Origin: Pelagicoccus albus
Lineage (GTDB): Bacteria > Verrucomicrobiota > Verrucomicrobiia > Opitutales > Opitutaceae
Reading direction: 5' to 3'
Assembly: GCF_014230145.1 (NCBI RefSeq)
Contig: NZ_JACHVC010000006.1
Span: 734,112-798,111, forward strand
Length of the DNA stretch: 64,000 nucleotides
Made by a program: the position numbers and the translations under genes. How positions within the stretch are numbered: position 1 is the stretch's first letter; every line of letters begins with the position of its first letter. The notes beneath the pieces were generated by a model. That model did not search any database, was not told the DNA's origin, and saw nothing but the letters and a program-made list of their open reading frames with translations. Positions 35,413 to 45,905 of the stretch are shown one piece after another.

Positions 35413-36042
35413 TCAGTATTCTGCGTCCCTCATTAGTGTGATCTGTAGGGCGAGGAAGTCGGAAGCCAGCTTGCAGCGTTTCACCAAATCGGTGGTTTCT
35501 AAGGTCTGCTGCATAAGCACACTGTTGGCGCAATAGCTCTGCATAATGAAGTGATTGAGCATTTCGATATCGTCGATCTCGTGGCAGGCTTGCGCGGTTT
35601 GATCCTCGTTCGGCCCGGTCAAAGCGCTGAGTTGGTCTACCTTTCCCAGCAGGTCCACCACGATTTCCGCCTCTAGTTCGTCATTCGGACGATTGGTGGT
35701 AGGCAAGCGTTCGATGTTAAAGACTGGGTAGGGGGCATTCCGAATAAGTTGTTCCACACGTACGCGCTCGGTGCCCTCCAGCATAAGCAGGGAGCTTCCA
35801 TCTGGCTCTTGGGAGCTCATCCGAATTAGTCCCAAAGTCGCAACGACACTTTTTGCCACCGGTACCTGGTAGTCGCTATCCAGCGAATCACTGTTAATTA
35901 CCGCGAAGGAGCGATCCTCTGCCAGCGCGTCTGCCAACATTTCGCGGTATCTCTCCTCGAAAATGCGCAAGGGCAAAAGCGTTTTTGGAAGAAGCACGAC
36001 GCCAGAAAGGCACATCGCCGGCGTTTCATCTGGAGTTTTCAT
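35413..36042 (-). CDS. Lon N-terminal substrate-binding-domain protein
   Basis: This is a 209-residue protein made only of a Lon substrate-binding (LON) domain: GVVLLPKTLLPLRIFEERY near residue 15, VKSVVATLGLIRM-like strand (KSVVATLGLIRM) near 65, and EGTERVRVEQLIR near 90. The ATPase and Ser-Lys protease parts are absent, so it is not a protease. Stand-alone LON proteins are common, but their role is unknown. The gene is convergent with polX and divergent from dnaK, next to other proteostasis genes. Confidence 0.8.
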   Translation of the reverse strand: MKTPDETPAMCLSGVVLLPKTLLPLRIFEERYREMLADALAEDRSFAVINSDSLDSDYQVPVAKSVVATLGLIRMSSQEPDGSSLLMLEGTERVRVEQLIRNAPYPVFNIERLPTTNRPNDELEAEIVVDLLGKVDQLSALTGPNEDQTAQACHEIDDIEMLNHFIMQSYCANSVLMQQTLETTDLVKRCKLASDFLALQITLMRDAEY

Positions 36043-36285
36043 ACGGGAGTTGGATCGAGGAACCTATAAAATAGTTTCCTTAGTCCCTTCAAAATGGAGG
36101 CTTGTCTCAATTGTCCCGCATCTGGCCCATATTTGTAAAAAAGTGGGACACGGGTGTGACATCTTGGCCGACTTGAAGGTGAGTTCTTGGGGGGTTCAAT
36201 CGTTTAAATGTTTTATATCTTACTGTATAGCAGTAACTAAAGAATTTTCAAGTCTTGCTGGTACATTGATTGCTGAGAGGGCGGC

Positions 36286-38223
36286 ATGGGACGTGTATTA
36301 GGCATAGATCTAGGAACAACTAACTCCTGCATGGCAGTAATGGACGGCGACGAGCCAGTCGTAATACCAAATGCAGAAGGCGCGCGTACGACTCCGTCGA
36401 TCGTTGCGTTCAGCAAGACCGGTGAGCGGCTCGTAGGCCAGGCAGCAAAGCGCCAGGCGGTTACGAACCCGAAAAACACCATCTTTTCAGCCAAGCGTAT
36501 GATTGGCCGCAACTTCACTGAGCTAAGTGAAGAAATTTCCAACCTCCCTTACAGCGTTGTTGGCGCCGATAATGGCGATGCTTACATCGAGTGTCAGGTT
36601 GGTGACAAGACTGAGAAGTTCGCACCTCAGCAGATTTCCTCCTTCGTTTTGGCGAAGTTGAAGGCAGATGCGGAAGCGTATCTCGGTGAAAGCATCACAG
36701 AAGCGGTTATCACCGTTCCTGCGTACTTCAACGATAGCCAACGTCAGGCTACTAAGGACGCCGGCAAGATCGCAGGACTCAACGTTCTCCGTATCATCAA
36801 CGAGCCAACTGCGGCCTCTCTCGCTTACGGACTCGACAAGAAGTCCGAAGAGAAGATCTCCGTCTTTGACTTGGGTGGTGGTACTTTCGACGTATCGATC
36901 CTCGAAATCGGTGACGGTGTCTTCGAAGTGAAGTCTACTAACGGCGACACTATGCTCGGTGGTGACAACTGGGACGAATCGATCATCAACTGGATGGTTG
37001 ACGAATTTAAGAAGGAAAACGGAATCGACCTCAAAGGTGACCCGATGGCCCTCCAGCGTCTGAAGGAAGAAGCTGAAAAGGCTAAGATCGCCCTGTCATC
37101 TTCTACTACCTACGATGTGAACCTTCCGTTCATCACAGCGGATGCTTCGGGTCCGAAGCACTTGAATATCTCCATGACTCGCTCGAAGCTCGAGCAGATC
37201 ACTGACGACTTGTTCAGCCGCTTGAAGGTTCCTTTCCAGAACTGTCTTCGCGACGCTGACATGTCGACTTCTGAGGTAGACGAGCTCGTGCTTGTGGGTG
37301 GTATGACCCGTATGCCGAAGGTTGTTCAGATTGCTGAAGAACTCGCCGGCAAGAAGCCAAACCAAGGCGTTAATCCTGACGAAGTAGTTGCCATTGGAGC
37401 TGCTATTCAGGGTGCTGTTCTGAAGGGTGACGTTCGTGACGTTCTTCTTCTCGACGTAACTCCTTTGACTCTCGGTATCGAAACAGCGGGTGGCGTATCT
37501 ACTCCGATGATACCTCGCAACACCACTATCCCTGCGAAGAAGTCTCAGACCTTCTCAACTTACTCGGACAATCAGCCATCGGTTGAGATCAAGGTCCTGC
37601 AAGGTGAGCGTCAAATGGCTACAGACAACAAGGTACTCGGAACTTTCCACTTGGATGGCATCCCGCCAGCACCTCGTGGTACGCCGCAGATCGAAGTTAC
37701 TTTCGATATCGACGCCAACGGTATCCTAAACGTATCTGCCAAGGATAAGGGCACCGGCAAGGACCAGAAGATCACCATCACAGGTTCTGGAGGTCTCTCC
37801 GAAGAGGAAGTCGACAAGATGACCAAGGACGCCGAGCTTCACGCCGAGGAAGACAAGAAGCGCAAGGAATCTGTCGAAAACCGCAACCAGCTCGATTCTT
37901 CCATCTATCAGATGGAAAAGATGATGGGTGAGGCGGGCGACAAGCTTCCTGCGGACAAGAAGGCACCTATCGAAGGCGCTATCGCCGAAGGTAAGAAAGC
38001 CCTCGAGTCTGACAACCCGGAAGAAATCAAGGCAGCCCTTGAGAACTTGACCAAGGTTGGCGCTGAACTTTACCAAGAAGCGGCAGCTGCTGGTAACCCG
38101 GGCGATCCTGCAGGAGCTCCTCCTCCACCACAATCAGGTGGAGGTGAAGCTAAGAGCGAGCCAAAGCAGGCTGACGTGGTCGATGGTGATTTCGAAGTCG
38201 TCGATGACGACAAGAAGGACTAG
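36286..38223 (+). CDS. dnaK: Chaperone DnaK (Hsp70)
   Basis: This is a 645-residue Hsp70. The ATPase domain has [35 protein letters not shown] and [11 protein letters not shown]; the linker is [14 protein letters not shown], and the C-terminus ends in [15 protein letters not shown]. It refolds and holds unfolded proteins with DnaJ and GrpE, which are not in the window. Codon use is more biased than in neighbours, as expected of a highly made protein. The 243 bases upstream hold no CIRCE element that I can see, so HrcA control is not evident. A terminator separates it from groES. Confidence 0.97.
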   Translation: MGRVLGIDLGTTNSCMAVMDGDEPVVIPNAEGARTTPSIVAFSKTGERLVGQAAKRQAVTNPKNTIFSAKRMIGRNFTELSEEISNLPYSVVGADNGDAYIECQVGDKTEKFAPQQISSFVLAKLKADAEAYLGESITEAVITVPAYFNDSQRQATKDAGKIAGLNVLRIINEPTAASLAYGLDKKSEEKISVFDLGGGTFDVSILEIGDGVFEVKSTNGDTMLGGDNWDESIINWMVDEFKKENGIDLKGDPMALQRLKEEAEKAKIALSSSTTYDVNLPFITADASGPKHLNISMTRSKLEQITDDLFSRLKVPFQNCLRDADMSTSEVDELVLVGGMTRMPKVVQIAEELAGKKPNQGVNPDEVVAIGAAIQGAVLKGDVRDVLLLDVTPLTLGIETAGGVSTPMIPRNTTIPAKKSQTFSTYSDNQPSVEIKVLQGERQMATDNKVLGTFHLDGIPPAPRGTPQIEVTFDIDANGILNVSAKDKGTGKDQKITITGSGGLSEEEVDKMTKDAELHAEEDKKRKESVENRNQLDSSIYQMEKMMGEAGDKLPADKKAPIEGAIAEGKKALESDNPEEIKAALENLTKVGAELYQEAAAAGNPGDPAGAPPPPQSGGGEAKSEPKQADVVDGDFEVVDDDKKD

Positions 38224-38237
38224 TATCCAAATTTACG

Positions 38238-38264
38238 GGACGCTCCGCAGCGAGCGGGGCGTCC
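38238..38264 (+). terminator. Terminator after dnaK
   Basis: The 11-bp stem GGACGCTCCGC/GCGGGGCGTCC (one wobble) has a 5-base loop and is followed by TTCCTATTT. It lies 15 bases after the dnaK stop and implies a separate groES-groEL promoter or partial read-through. Confidence 0.65.
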
Positions 38265-38314
38265 TTCCTATTTCCAATTGACAACCCAATTATCTAAAAA
38301 CCGATAACGCAACT

Positions 38315-38623
38315 ATGAGCGCATCAACATCAGTGAAAGTTAAACCCCTAGGTGATCGCGTGCTGATCAAGCACATCCAAGAAGACGAGCAAGTCCGTGG
38401 TGGTATCTACATCCCAGACTCTGCAAAGGAAAAGCCACAAGAGGCTGAAGTTATCGCGCTTGGCACCGGCTCCAAGGACGCAGACGGCAAGCCAGTTCCT
38501 TTCAACGTAAAGGTCGGCGACAAGGTTCTCACCAGCAAATACGGTGGAACTGAAGTGAAGGTTGACGGAGAAACTTATCTCCTCGTTCGCGAAGACGACA
38601 TCCTCGGTATCATCGAAGCCTAG
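38315..38623 (+). CDS. groES: Co-chaperonin GroES
   Basis: This 102-residue protein starts [20 protein letters not shown] and has the mobile-loop region [18 protein letters not shown], the segment that docks on GroEL, then the closing [15 protein letters not shown]. It forms the seven-subunit lid of the folding chamber. It is followed 52 bases later by groEL, as usual. No CIRCE inverted repeat is seen upstream. Confidence 0.96.
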   Translation: MSASTSVKVKPLGDRVLIKHIQEDEQVRGGIYIPDSAKEKPQEAEVIALGTGSKDADGKPVPFNVKVGDKVLTSKYGGTEVKVDGETYLLVREDDILGIIEA

Positions 38624-38669
38624 TACTCGATTCGAAGAAAAGTAACCAATAACCAATTACACGAAATAA

Positions 38670-40319
<1,650 letters not shown>

Positions 40320-40365
40320 TCCGTCACTGGTTACACACCTTTTCTATATACGTACCTATTATTTC

Positions 40366-40396
40366 AAGCGGTCCCAGCAGTGGGGCCGCTTTTTTT
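40366..40396 (+). terminator. Rho-independent terminator of groES-groEL
   Basis: The stem AAGCGGTCCC/GGGGCCGCTT (one wobble) has a 6-base loop and ends in a run of seven T residues. Confidence 0.85.
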
Positions 40397-40411
40397 GTGC
40401 CCCGAACAGCT

Positions 40412-41407
40412 CTAGCTCTTCGTAGCGAGCTTGTCTTGGAAGCCGCATAGGCCCAAGGAAGATCCGTTGTAAACGAATAGACTAGGGCCCGCTGGTGGGT
40501 TATCTTCTAGATCGGCTATCGCCGTTTTGTAGTGCTTAACCGAATATGTGGGGTCTAATAGAAGGCCCTCCGATCGAGCTATTTGGCGACAAGCTTCGAA
40601 CAGGCTTTGATTAACGGATCCAAACTTTGGCGAGATGGTCGGAGCTCGAAAACGTACCTGAACCGTGGCGTTTAGCTCCAAGTCGTAGGTTTGAAGGAGT
40701 TCGTTTCGGAAACTGTCTAGCTGTCCTCGAACCCCAGCCTCCGTTTCCGCGATCAATGTCACAACAATCTCGCGATCTGCCGGCTTTGTTTGGTCCAGTA
40801 ATTCAAGTCCCAGAATCAAACCCATGGCACTAAGTCCAGTTCCGCAATCGATGTAGACACGATGAAATTTGAGCTCGTTTTCTTCCTCGTTGCGGTGGAT
40901 GTCTTCAGCCAAGGTCAGGGCTCCAATTAGTCCCTCAAAACCGCTGCATCCCTCCTTTAGAAGCAACGTTTCTCCGTCACTTTCTAAGAGTGCTTTACTA
41001 GCAATATCCTCCACGCACTCCCAGTCCTTGCGGGAAACCCAAACTCTTTCGTTTTCTTCGAGGAGCATATCTAGGAAGAGGCTATTACCACGAAGCGAGC
41101 GATCGCCTGCCTCGCGAATAAAGGCCAACGGTTTGATCCCGTTTTCTTTCAATAGTTGTGCCAGCCCAACCAGATTATTGGAGTTTGGCCCTCCAATAAT
41201 GCCCACTTTACGAATACGTTTCTTTTTTAAGTAGGGAAGGAGACTAGCGTATTTACGCAATTTGCTTCCCGATATGCCAGAGCTCAACTCGTCCTCCCTC
41301 TTAATCCAGAGTGGTAAATCGGGTGAGGCCGCTGACCTATGGATTCTCGTAGCTCGAGCGAGTTCATAGTTTATCCGGCTTTTTATCTCTGAAGGAAGTT
41401 GGCTCAT
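40412..41407 (-). CDS. PLP-dependent ACC deaminase/D-cysteine desulfhydrase-family protein
   Basis: I start at the ATG at 41407 (MSQLPSEIKSRINYEL; 331 residues), which overlaps the stop of the GSCFA gene as ATGA; a TTG at 41446 is weaker. The fold-type II PLP site shows in KREDELSSGISGSKLRKYAS, where the Lys after GSK should bind PLP, then GIIGGPNSNNLVGLAQLL. The substrate is likely a D-cysteine- or aminocyclopropane-like amino acid, but it cannot be fixed from sequence. It is coupled to the GSCFA gene, so the two may share a process. Confidence 0.8.
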   Translation of the reverse strand: MSQLPSEIKSRINYELARATRIHRSAASPDLPLWIKREDELSSGISGSKLRKYASLLPYLKKKRIRKVGIIGGPNSNNLVGLAQLLKENGIKPLAFIREAGDRSLRGNSLFLDMLLEENERVWVSRKDWECVEDIASKALLESDGETLLLKEGCSGFEGLIGALTLAEDIHRNEEENELKFHRVYIDCGTGLSAMGLILGLELLDQTKPADREIVVTLIAETEAGVRGQLDSFRNELLQTYDLELNATVQVRFRAPTISPKFGSVNQSLFEACRQIARSEGLLLDPTYSVKHYKTAIADLEDNPPAGPSLFVYNGSSLGLCGFQDKLATKS

Positions 41408-42366
41408 GGGAGTTTTGAGAATATTTCTTCCAGAGGAGCTATGCAAATTCCTGAATCGGCGATCGATTGGATACGTTTTTGAAGTCCAGCTTTGAAGGCT
41501 GCGTAGCTAGTTGTATCCGTGTGGTGGGGACGATGGTGCAATGCGGTCAATATCGATTCGATTTCCCGGCAGAGTTTGGAAGCTAGTGGGCTGAGGTAAG
41601 TGTCGCAGAAACGTTCCCAGATATAGTCAGTGGCGATTTGATTCGGGTGAGTTAGATCGCTCGAGTAGAATCGATAGTCCCGCAATTCGTCCAAGAGGAT
41701 TTCGTAAGAAGGGAAGTAGTCGATCTGGATGCTCGAGTTCTCGAGTTCGTGACACGCCAGTATCAAGGTAGACTTGCTCCGGTTGTTTTCGATCAACCCA
41801 TCTCTCAAATGGCGAACCGGGCTTACGGTAAGGCAAACTTTAGCCCTTGGGAGTCTTTCCGTTAAATTCGAAATGGAATCTACGATCTCTTGGGTTTTTA
41901 GGATTCGGCGAGTAAACTTTTCGAGAGGAAGCCGATGATTGTGGGCAACGATTGTGTCCGCTCCCTCGGTTTGGTAGATCCAAGCAGATCCCAAAGTGAG
42001 GCAGAGCAAGTCGCAGTTAAGCAGGGACTCTCGAAGGAGGACGAGAGCGTCGTTAGCTCTGGAAATACTCTCTGAAAGCGAAGTACTTGCTAAGGAGCTG
42101 TGGATGATGAAATGTCGCCAAAGCTCCTGATGTTGGAAGAACTCATCCTCCGCAAAGGTTTGCTTATCAAGTGCCCTTGTTGCCAGCTCAGAGATCGCGA
42201 CGGGATTGTAAAGTGTGCCAAACGGGTTCGACACACAGTCGAATAGGCGTGCTTCCAGTCGGCTGCCTAACTCCTCCGCGAAACAGGAACCCAAAGAAAC
42301 GAACACGTCGTCGTGGCTGTATTTCAGGTGGGAATACGGAATTTCTACCTTGGTCTGCAACCGCAT
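41404..42366 (-). CDS. GSCFA-domain protein
   Basis: This 320-residue protein has the family-naming motif VFVSLGSCFAEELG near residue 28, then CVSNPFGTLYNPVAISEL. LCLTLGSAWIY near 103 and VSPVRHLRDGL near 180 are further conserved strands. The family is SGNH-hydrolase related and is common in Bacteroidetes and Verrucomicrobia; its function is not established. It overlaps the downstream PLP-enzyme gene by four bases. Confidence 0.85.
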   Translation of the reverse strand: MRLQTKVEIPYSHLKYSHDDVFVSLGSCFAEELGSRLEARLFDCVSNPFGTLYNPVAISELATRALDKQTFAEDEFFQHQELWRHFIIHSSLASTSLSESISRANDALVLLRESLLNCDLLCLTLGSAWIYQTEGADTIVAHNHRLPLEKFTRRILKTQEIVDSISNLTERLPRAKVCLTVSPVRHLRDGLIENNRSKSTLILACHELENSSIQIDYFPSYEILLDELRDYRFYSSDLTHPNQIATDYIWERFCDTYLSPLASKLCREIESILTALHHRPHHTDTTSYAAFKAGLQKRIQSIADSGICIAPLEEIFSKLP

Positions 42367-42510
42367 GCCCTAATGGAAATGGCACCTCCCGCAATCGAGG
42401 CAAGAGATCTCATTGCTTGGCGGCTAAAATCGTGACGGGACTCAATTCAGATGCTCCTTTTCCAAAATGAAGCTTTGAATCTGAAATCCTTGCATGCGAA
42501 AAACTGATCA

Positions 42511-43125
42511 GTGAACACCGTTATCCTCGCAGATCAGCCTGTCGCTCCCTCGAAAGTCGTCTGCCTCGGCAGAAATTATGTGGAGCACATTGCGGAACTT
42601 GGTAACAGCCGGCCGGAGCAGATGGTTTTTTTCTTCAAACCGAATTCATCTATTTCGGCGGATCTCAAGTCATCTCATGGGGGAGAGGAACTGCACTATG
42701 AAGCGGAGATTTGCTTCGGAGTAGTCGGTGGGACGCTCGCTTACATCGGGTTTGGTTTGGACTTAACGAAGCGAAAGCTCCAATCGGCTCTGAAGACGAA
42801 TGGCTTGCCTTGGGAGCGTGCCAAGGCTTTCCAAGGGTCGGCTGTCTTCAGTGAGTTTCAGAAATTTTCGGGCAACACAGATGAGCTGGAAGTTGAGCTC
42901 TTAATCGACGGGGTGCAGACTCAGATTGGGTCGGTGGAACAAATGATAAACCGACCAGAAGAGATATTGGAGGAGGCCAAATCTTTCACTGAATTTGAGG
43001 ATTTCGATATCCTGATGACCGGTACTCCGAAGGGTGTGGGGACTGTGTCGCCAGGCTCCGTCTTCGAAGGCGTGGTCAGCCAACGTGGAGTGGAGTTGAC
43101 TCGAGCCAAGTGGTTGGCTCAATGA
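42511..43125 (+). CDS. Fumarylacetoacetate-hydrolase-family protein
   Basis: This 204-residue protein (GTG start at 42511) has the FAH family pattern: KVVCLGRNYVEHIAELG near residue 15, HYEAEICFGVVGG with the metal-binding Glu residues near 65, and FDILMTGTPKGVGTV near 165. Members are metal-dependent hydrolases, isomerases or decarboxylases of 2-oxo acids, including acylpyruvases. The central segment is short compared with many members. It is convergent with the SGNH hydrolase gene, with a 7-base overlap. Confidence 0.85.
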   Translation: MNTVILADQPVAPSKVVCLGRNYVEHIAELGNSRPEQMVFFFKPNSSISADLKSSHGGEELHYEAEICFGVVGGTLAYIGFGLDLTKRKLQSALKTNGLPWERAKAFQGSAVFSEFQKFSGNTDELEVELLIDGVQTQIGSVEQMINRPEEILEEAKSFTEFEDFDILMTGTPKGVGTVSPGSVFEGVVSQRGVELTRAKWLAQ

Positions 43126-43907
43126 AAGGGCTCTGGTTTCGAGGCGGCCGCTACGATTTGGCCCATAGCTGTCTCTAATCCTTTATTTAGGGCTCTGTAG
43201 CCTGCCTCGCTTAAGTGAAGCGTGTCCAAGGAATATTCCGCGGCGATATATTTTCCGTCTCTCAAAATCGAATCGCAATCTAGCACCGTGACTCTCGGGT
43301 ATTCAAAGGCTAGGAGACGCTGATTCATATCGTCGATGGCCTGATTGACTTCGTCAGACCAGAGAGGTTTGCGAAGTAGCTCAATAGGAGCGGGCGGAAA
43401 AATGGTGGTTAGAGCGACTTGGACCCCTTGGTCGCTCAGCCGTATGGCCATGCCCGTAATGTTTTGGTAGGTTTGCTCAAAGGTCGATTCTTGCGTGCCC
43501 GGGAGTACGGCAATGGTCTTCAGGTCATTGTCGCCCATCTGTAGCAGGACGATATCGGGATCGAGGTCCAAGCAGTCTTCCTGGAGGCGTCCGAGGATTT
43601 GAGGCGTTGTTTCGCCGCCTATGCCGCGATTCACTATTTCCAGGTCCCCCCAATTGGTTGGATGGTATGGTTCCCACATCGCGCAGCGGGATTCGCCAAG
43701 TATGATAAGGCGCGTTTTGGTTTTAGCCGCCGCCAAGAGAGCTTGGTTGCTTTGCTGAAAGCGACTGCTGATCGGGGTGATCCGTACCGCTGCCTCGCGT
43801 GCGTGGTATTCGTAGGCTTTTTTGAATAAGAACAGGTTTCCCGCGATGGAAAAGCCCAGTCCTAAGACCAAGATGACGATGATTATAAGATAAGCGGAAG
43901 GCCTCAT
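43119..43907 (-). CDS. Membrane-anchored SGNH/GDSL hydrolase
   Basis: This 262-residue protein has an N-terminal membrane helix at about 6-26 (YLIIIVILVLGLGFSIAGNL). The SGNH blocks follow: block I ILGESRCAMW (Ser in GES), block II NRGIGGETTPQIL (Gly), block III LLQMGDNDLKTI (Asn), and a C-terminal Asp/His block DTLHLSEAGYRAL. It is an esterase or acyl hydrolase with the active domain outside the inner membrane. The catalytic tetrad looks intact. Its substrate is unknown. Confidence 0.85.
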   Translation of the reverse strand: MRPSAYLIIIVILVLGLGFSIAGNLFLFKKAYEYHAREAAVRITPISSRFQQSNQALLAAAKTKTRLIILGESRCAMWEPYHPTNWGDLEIVNRGIGGETTPQILGRLQEDCLDLDPDIVLLQMGDNDLKTIAVLPGTQESTFEQTYQNITGMAIRLSDQGVQVALTTIFPPAPIELLRKPLWSDEVNQAIDDMNQRLLAFEYPRVTVLDCDSILRDGKYIAAEYSLDTLHLSEAGYRALNKGLETAMGQIVAAASKPEPFH

Positions 43908-44033
43908 ACTTCGATATTGGAGTTACTAGGCTTGGCGAACTTGCAGTAAGCTTCAACTGGATAAGGATTTCTTCGCTAGAATCCCATTGCGTGACTCAGT
44001 CAGCCCCTCTAGTTGGGTTCTGCTTTCGAATAA

Positions 44034-45218
44034 ATGCTGACCAAAGAGATTAAAAAGTTCATCGCAGACCATGCTAAGCATTCGCCGGAGCAGTTGGCTC
44101 TATTGGCGGGTAAGTACCCTGATTTGCCGATGCCGTTCATCGCCCAACAAGTGAAAGGGCGAGCTCGAATGCGTTCGAAATTGCCCTCGTGGCACGAAAA
44201 TCCAGACATCGTATTTCCGCAATCCCTCTCGCTAGAGCAATGTACCTCCGAGCTGGTCGCCAGGTACCGTTCCACTCTACTGGAGGGAAATACAGCCTTC
44301 GACCTCACCGGTGGCTTTGGTGTAGATGGACGCTTCTTAGCGGAGCGATTCGAGCGCTATTTCTACAACGAGCGAGATGAGGAGCTCGCCAAGGTGGCGG
44401 AGTCCAATTTTGCGGTTTTCGGCTTGGCGGAAAAGGTTGCTTGTTCTGTTGGCGATGGGCTGGAGGCATTGCGGGCCCACACCGGGGAGCTCGATTTGAT
44501 ATATGTGGACCCAGCCCGTCGCGACCAGCGGAGTTTCAAGGTTTCGGCCTTGGTAAGCTGCGAGCCCAATATTTTGGAAACCTGGGATGAAATGCTGGGG
44601 CGCGCTAAGCAGGTGGCTGTTAAGACTTCACCAGGGCTCGACTTGAGCAGCGTGTTAAACGACCTCCATAGCATCGAATCGATTTACGTGATCTCGGTTG
44701 AAAACGATTGCAAGGAGCTCTTCCTGAAGGCCCGGAAGGGTTTCGAGGGGGAAGCGACAATCCATTGCGTGAATCTGAGAAAGGGGGGAGGCGTTGATGA
44801 ATTGTCATTCAAGCTTTCAGACGAAAAGGAGGCGGACGGTGAGTTCGCTCCACCTGGCAAATATTTGCTCGAGCCCAACGCTTCCATCATGAAGGCAGGC
44901 GGCTTCAAGTCGGTATCCAAAAAATGGGGGCTCAAAGCTCTAAACCCACGGACGCGACTCTACGGAGCCGATGAAATAGTAGAAGATTTCCAAGGCCGCG
45001 TATTCGAAATTCTAGAGGATACTTCCATCGGAGGGAAAGAGGCCAAAAAGTTATTTCCGAAAAAGAAGGCGAACGTGATTTCCAGAAATAGCGGGATGAC
45101 CGCGGAGGAACTTCGCAAGAAACTAGGCCTGAAAGAAGGTGGCGAATTGTTCGCGATCGGAGCGGCAGTCACGGGAGTAGGGCGTCGTCTATACTCTTGC
45201 CGTTTGGTGAAATCTTAA
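44034..45218 (+). CDS. THUMP-like class I SAM methyltransferase
   Basis: This 394-residue protein has the SAM motif AFDLTGGFGVDGRFLAERF near residue 88, then YNERDEELAKVAESNF and LIYVDPARRDQRSFK as motif IV (DPAR). The C-terminal RNA-binding-like domain (GKYLLEPNASIMKAGGF, then VISRNSGMTAEELRKKLGL) is what databases call THUMP-like. It is related to RNA or small-molecule methyltransferases; the target is unknown. The next gene starts 17 bases after its stop. Confidence 0.8.
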   Translation: MLTKEIKKFIADHAKHSPEQLALLAGKYPDLPMPFIAQQVKGRARMRSKLPSWHENPDIVFPQSLSLEQCTSELVARYRSTLLEGNTAFDLTGGFGVDGRFLAERFERYFYNERDEELAKVAESNFAVFGLAEKVACSVGDGLEALRAHTGELDLIYVDPARRDQRSFKVSALVSCEPNILETWDEMLGRAKQVAVKTSPGLDLSSVLNDLHSIESIYVISVENDCKELFLKARKGFEGEATIHCVNLRKGGGVDELSFKLSDEKEADGEFAPPGKYLLEPNASIMKAGGFKSVSKKWGLKALNPRTRLYGADEIVEDFQGRVFEILEDTSIGGKEAKKLFPKKKANVISRNSGMTAEELRKKLGLKEGGELFAIGAAVTGVGRRLYSCRLVKS

Positions 45219-45235
45219 GCGAGAGGGGACGAATT

Positions 45236-45760
45236 GTGGATTCAGAACAACGGGAAGAACTCGAATGGGCGAAAGAGGAACTTCAGCTTCTGAAGGAAAA
45301 CGTCCGCAGCTGTATTTTGGCGACTGCTTCATCTCAGGGTGTGCCGCTATCAAGTTACGCCCCAGTATTCATCGACGAAAGTGGCTGCTTCTTGGTATAC
45401 GTAAGCGCCATGGCCAAGCATTACGCCCACCTCAAAAAAGGCAAACTCGCCAGTGTGAGTTTGATAGAGGACGAGGCCACTTCAGATGAGTTGTTCGCTC
45501 GGAAGAGATTAAGCGTCGATTGCGAGGCTGTCTTGATCCCAAGAGATTCCGACGCTTGGGAATCCGGCATATCTAGCCTACAGAAGAGGCATGGCGAGAT
45601 CGTTGGCTACCTGAGGGACCTCACAGATTTCGACCTTTTTTCCCTGAAGCCCTCATCTGGAAGACTGGTTTTAGGCTTTGGTAAAGCCTACCAAATCTCT
45701 GGAATGGAGCTAGATCAGGTTTCTTTTCTAGGGGCTGGAGGCCACCGAAGTAAATCTTAG
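45236..45760 (+). CDS. HugZ/HutZ-like pyridoxamine-5'-phosphate-oxidase-fold protein
   Basis: I start at the GTG at 45236 (MDSEQREELEWAKEELQLL; 174 residues), preceded by GAGAGGGG at a good distance; the TTG at 45197 would overlap the previous gene. The split-barrel fold shows in SCILATASSQGVPLSSYAPV, FLVYVSAMAKHYAHLKKG and ASVSLIEDEA. The heme-handling HugZ/HutZ group has this layout. A His for heme would be expected near the C-terminus; GAGGHRSKS may hold it. The role in heme use is inferred from fold only. Confidence 0.75.
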   Translation: MDSEQREELEWAKEELQLLKENVRSCILATASSQGVPLSSYAPVFIDESGCFLVYVSAMAKHYAHLKKGKLASVSLIEDEATSDELFARKRLSVDCEAVLIPRDSDAWESGISSLQKRHGEIVGYLRDLTDFDLFSLKPSSGRLVLGFGKAYQISGMELDQVSFLGAGGHRSKS

Positions 45761-45905
45761 TTGCACCGACCGGATTTCTACAAACTTTTGACTTCTCCTA
45801 TCCTGATCTTTCGGCGAGCATGGCCAAGATCCGGTTTGGGAGATTCTCTCTACCTACCCTCTCACTTTTCATCCCCCCTGTTAAACCCCATATAGATCAT
45901 TTATT

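Noticed and set aside
36043..38314. CIRCE (HrcA) operators or sigma-32 promoters before dnaK and groES
   Set aside because: No TTAGCACTC-N9-GAGTGCTAA repeat and no convincing CTTGAA/CCCCAT pair at correct spacing; a TTGACA at 38278 has no matching -10 box.
45761..45905. Riboswitch before the Na+/solute symporter gene
   Set aside because: The 145-base leader is pyrimidine-rich and I can find no paired aptamer-like structure.
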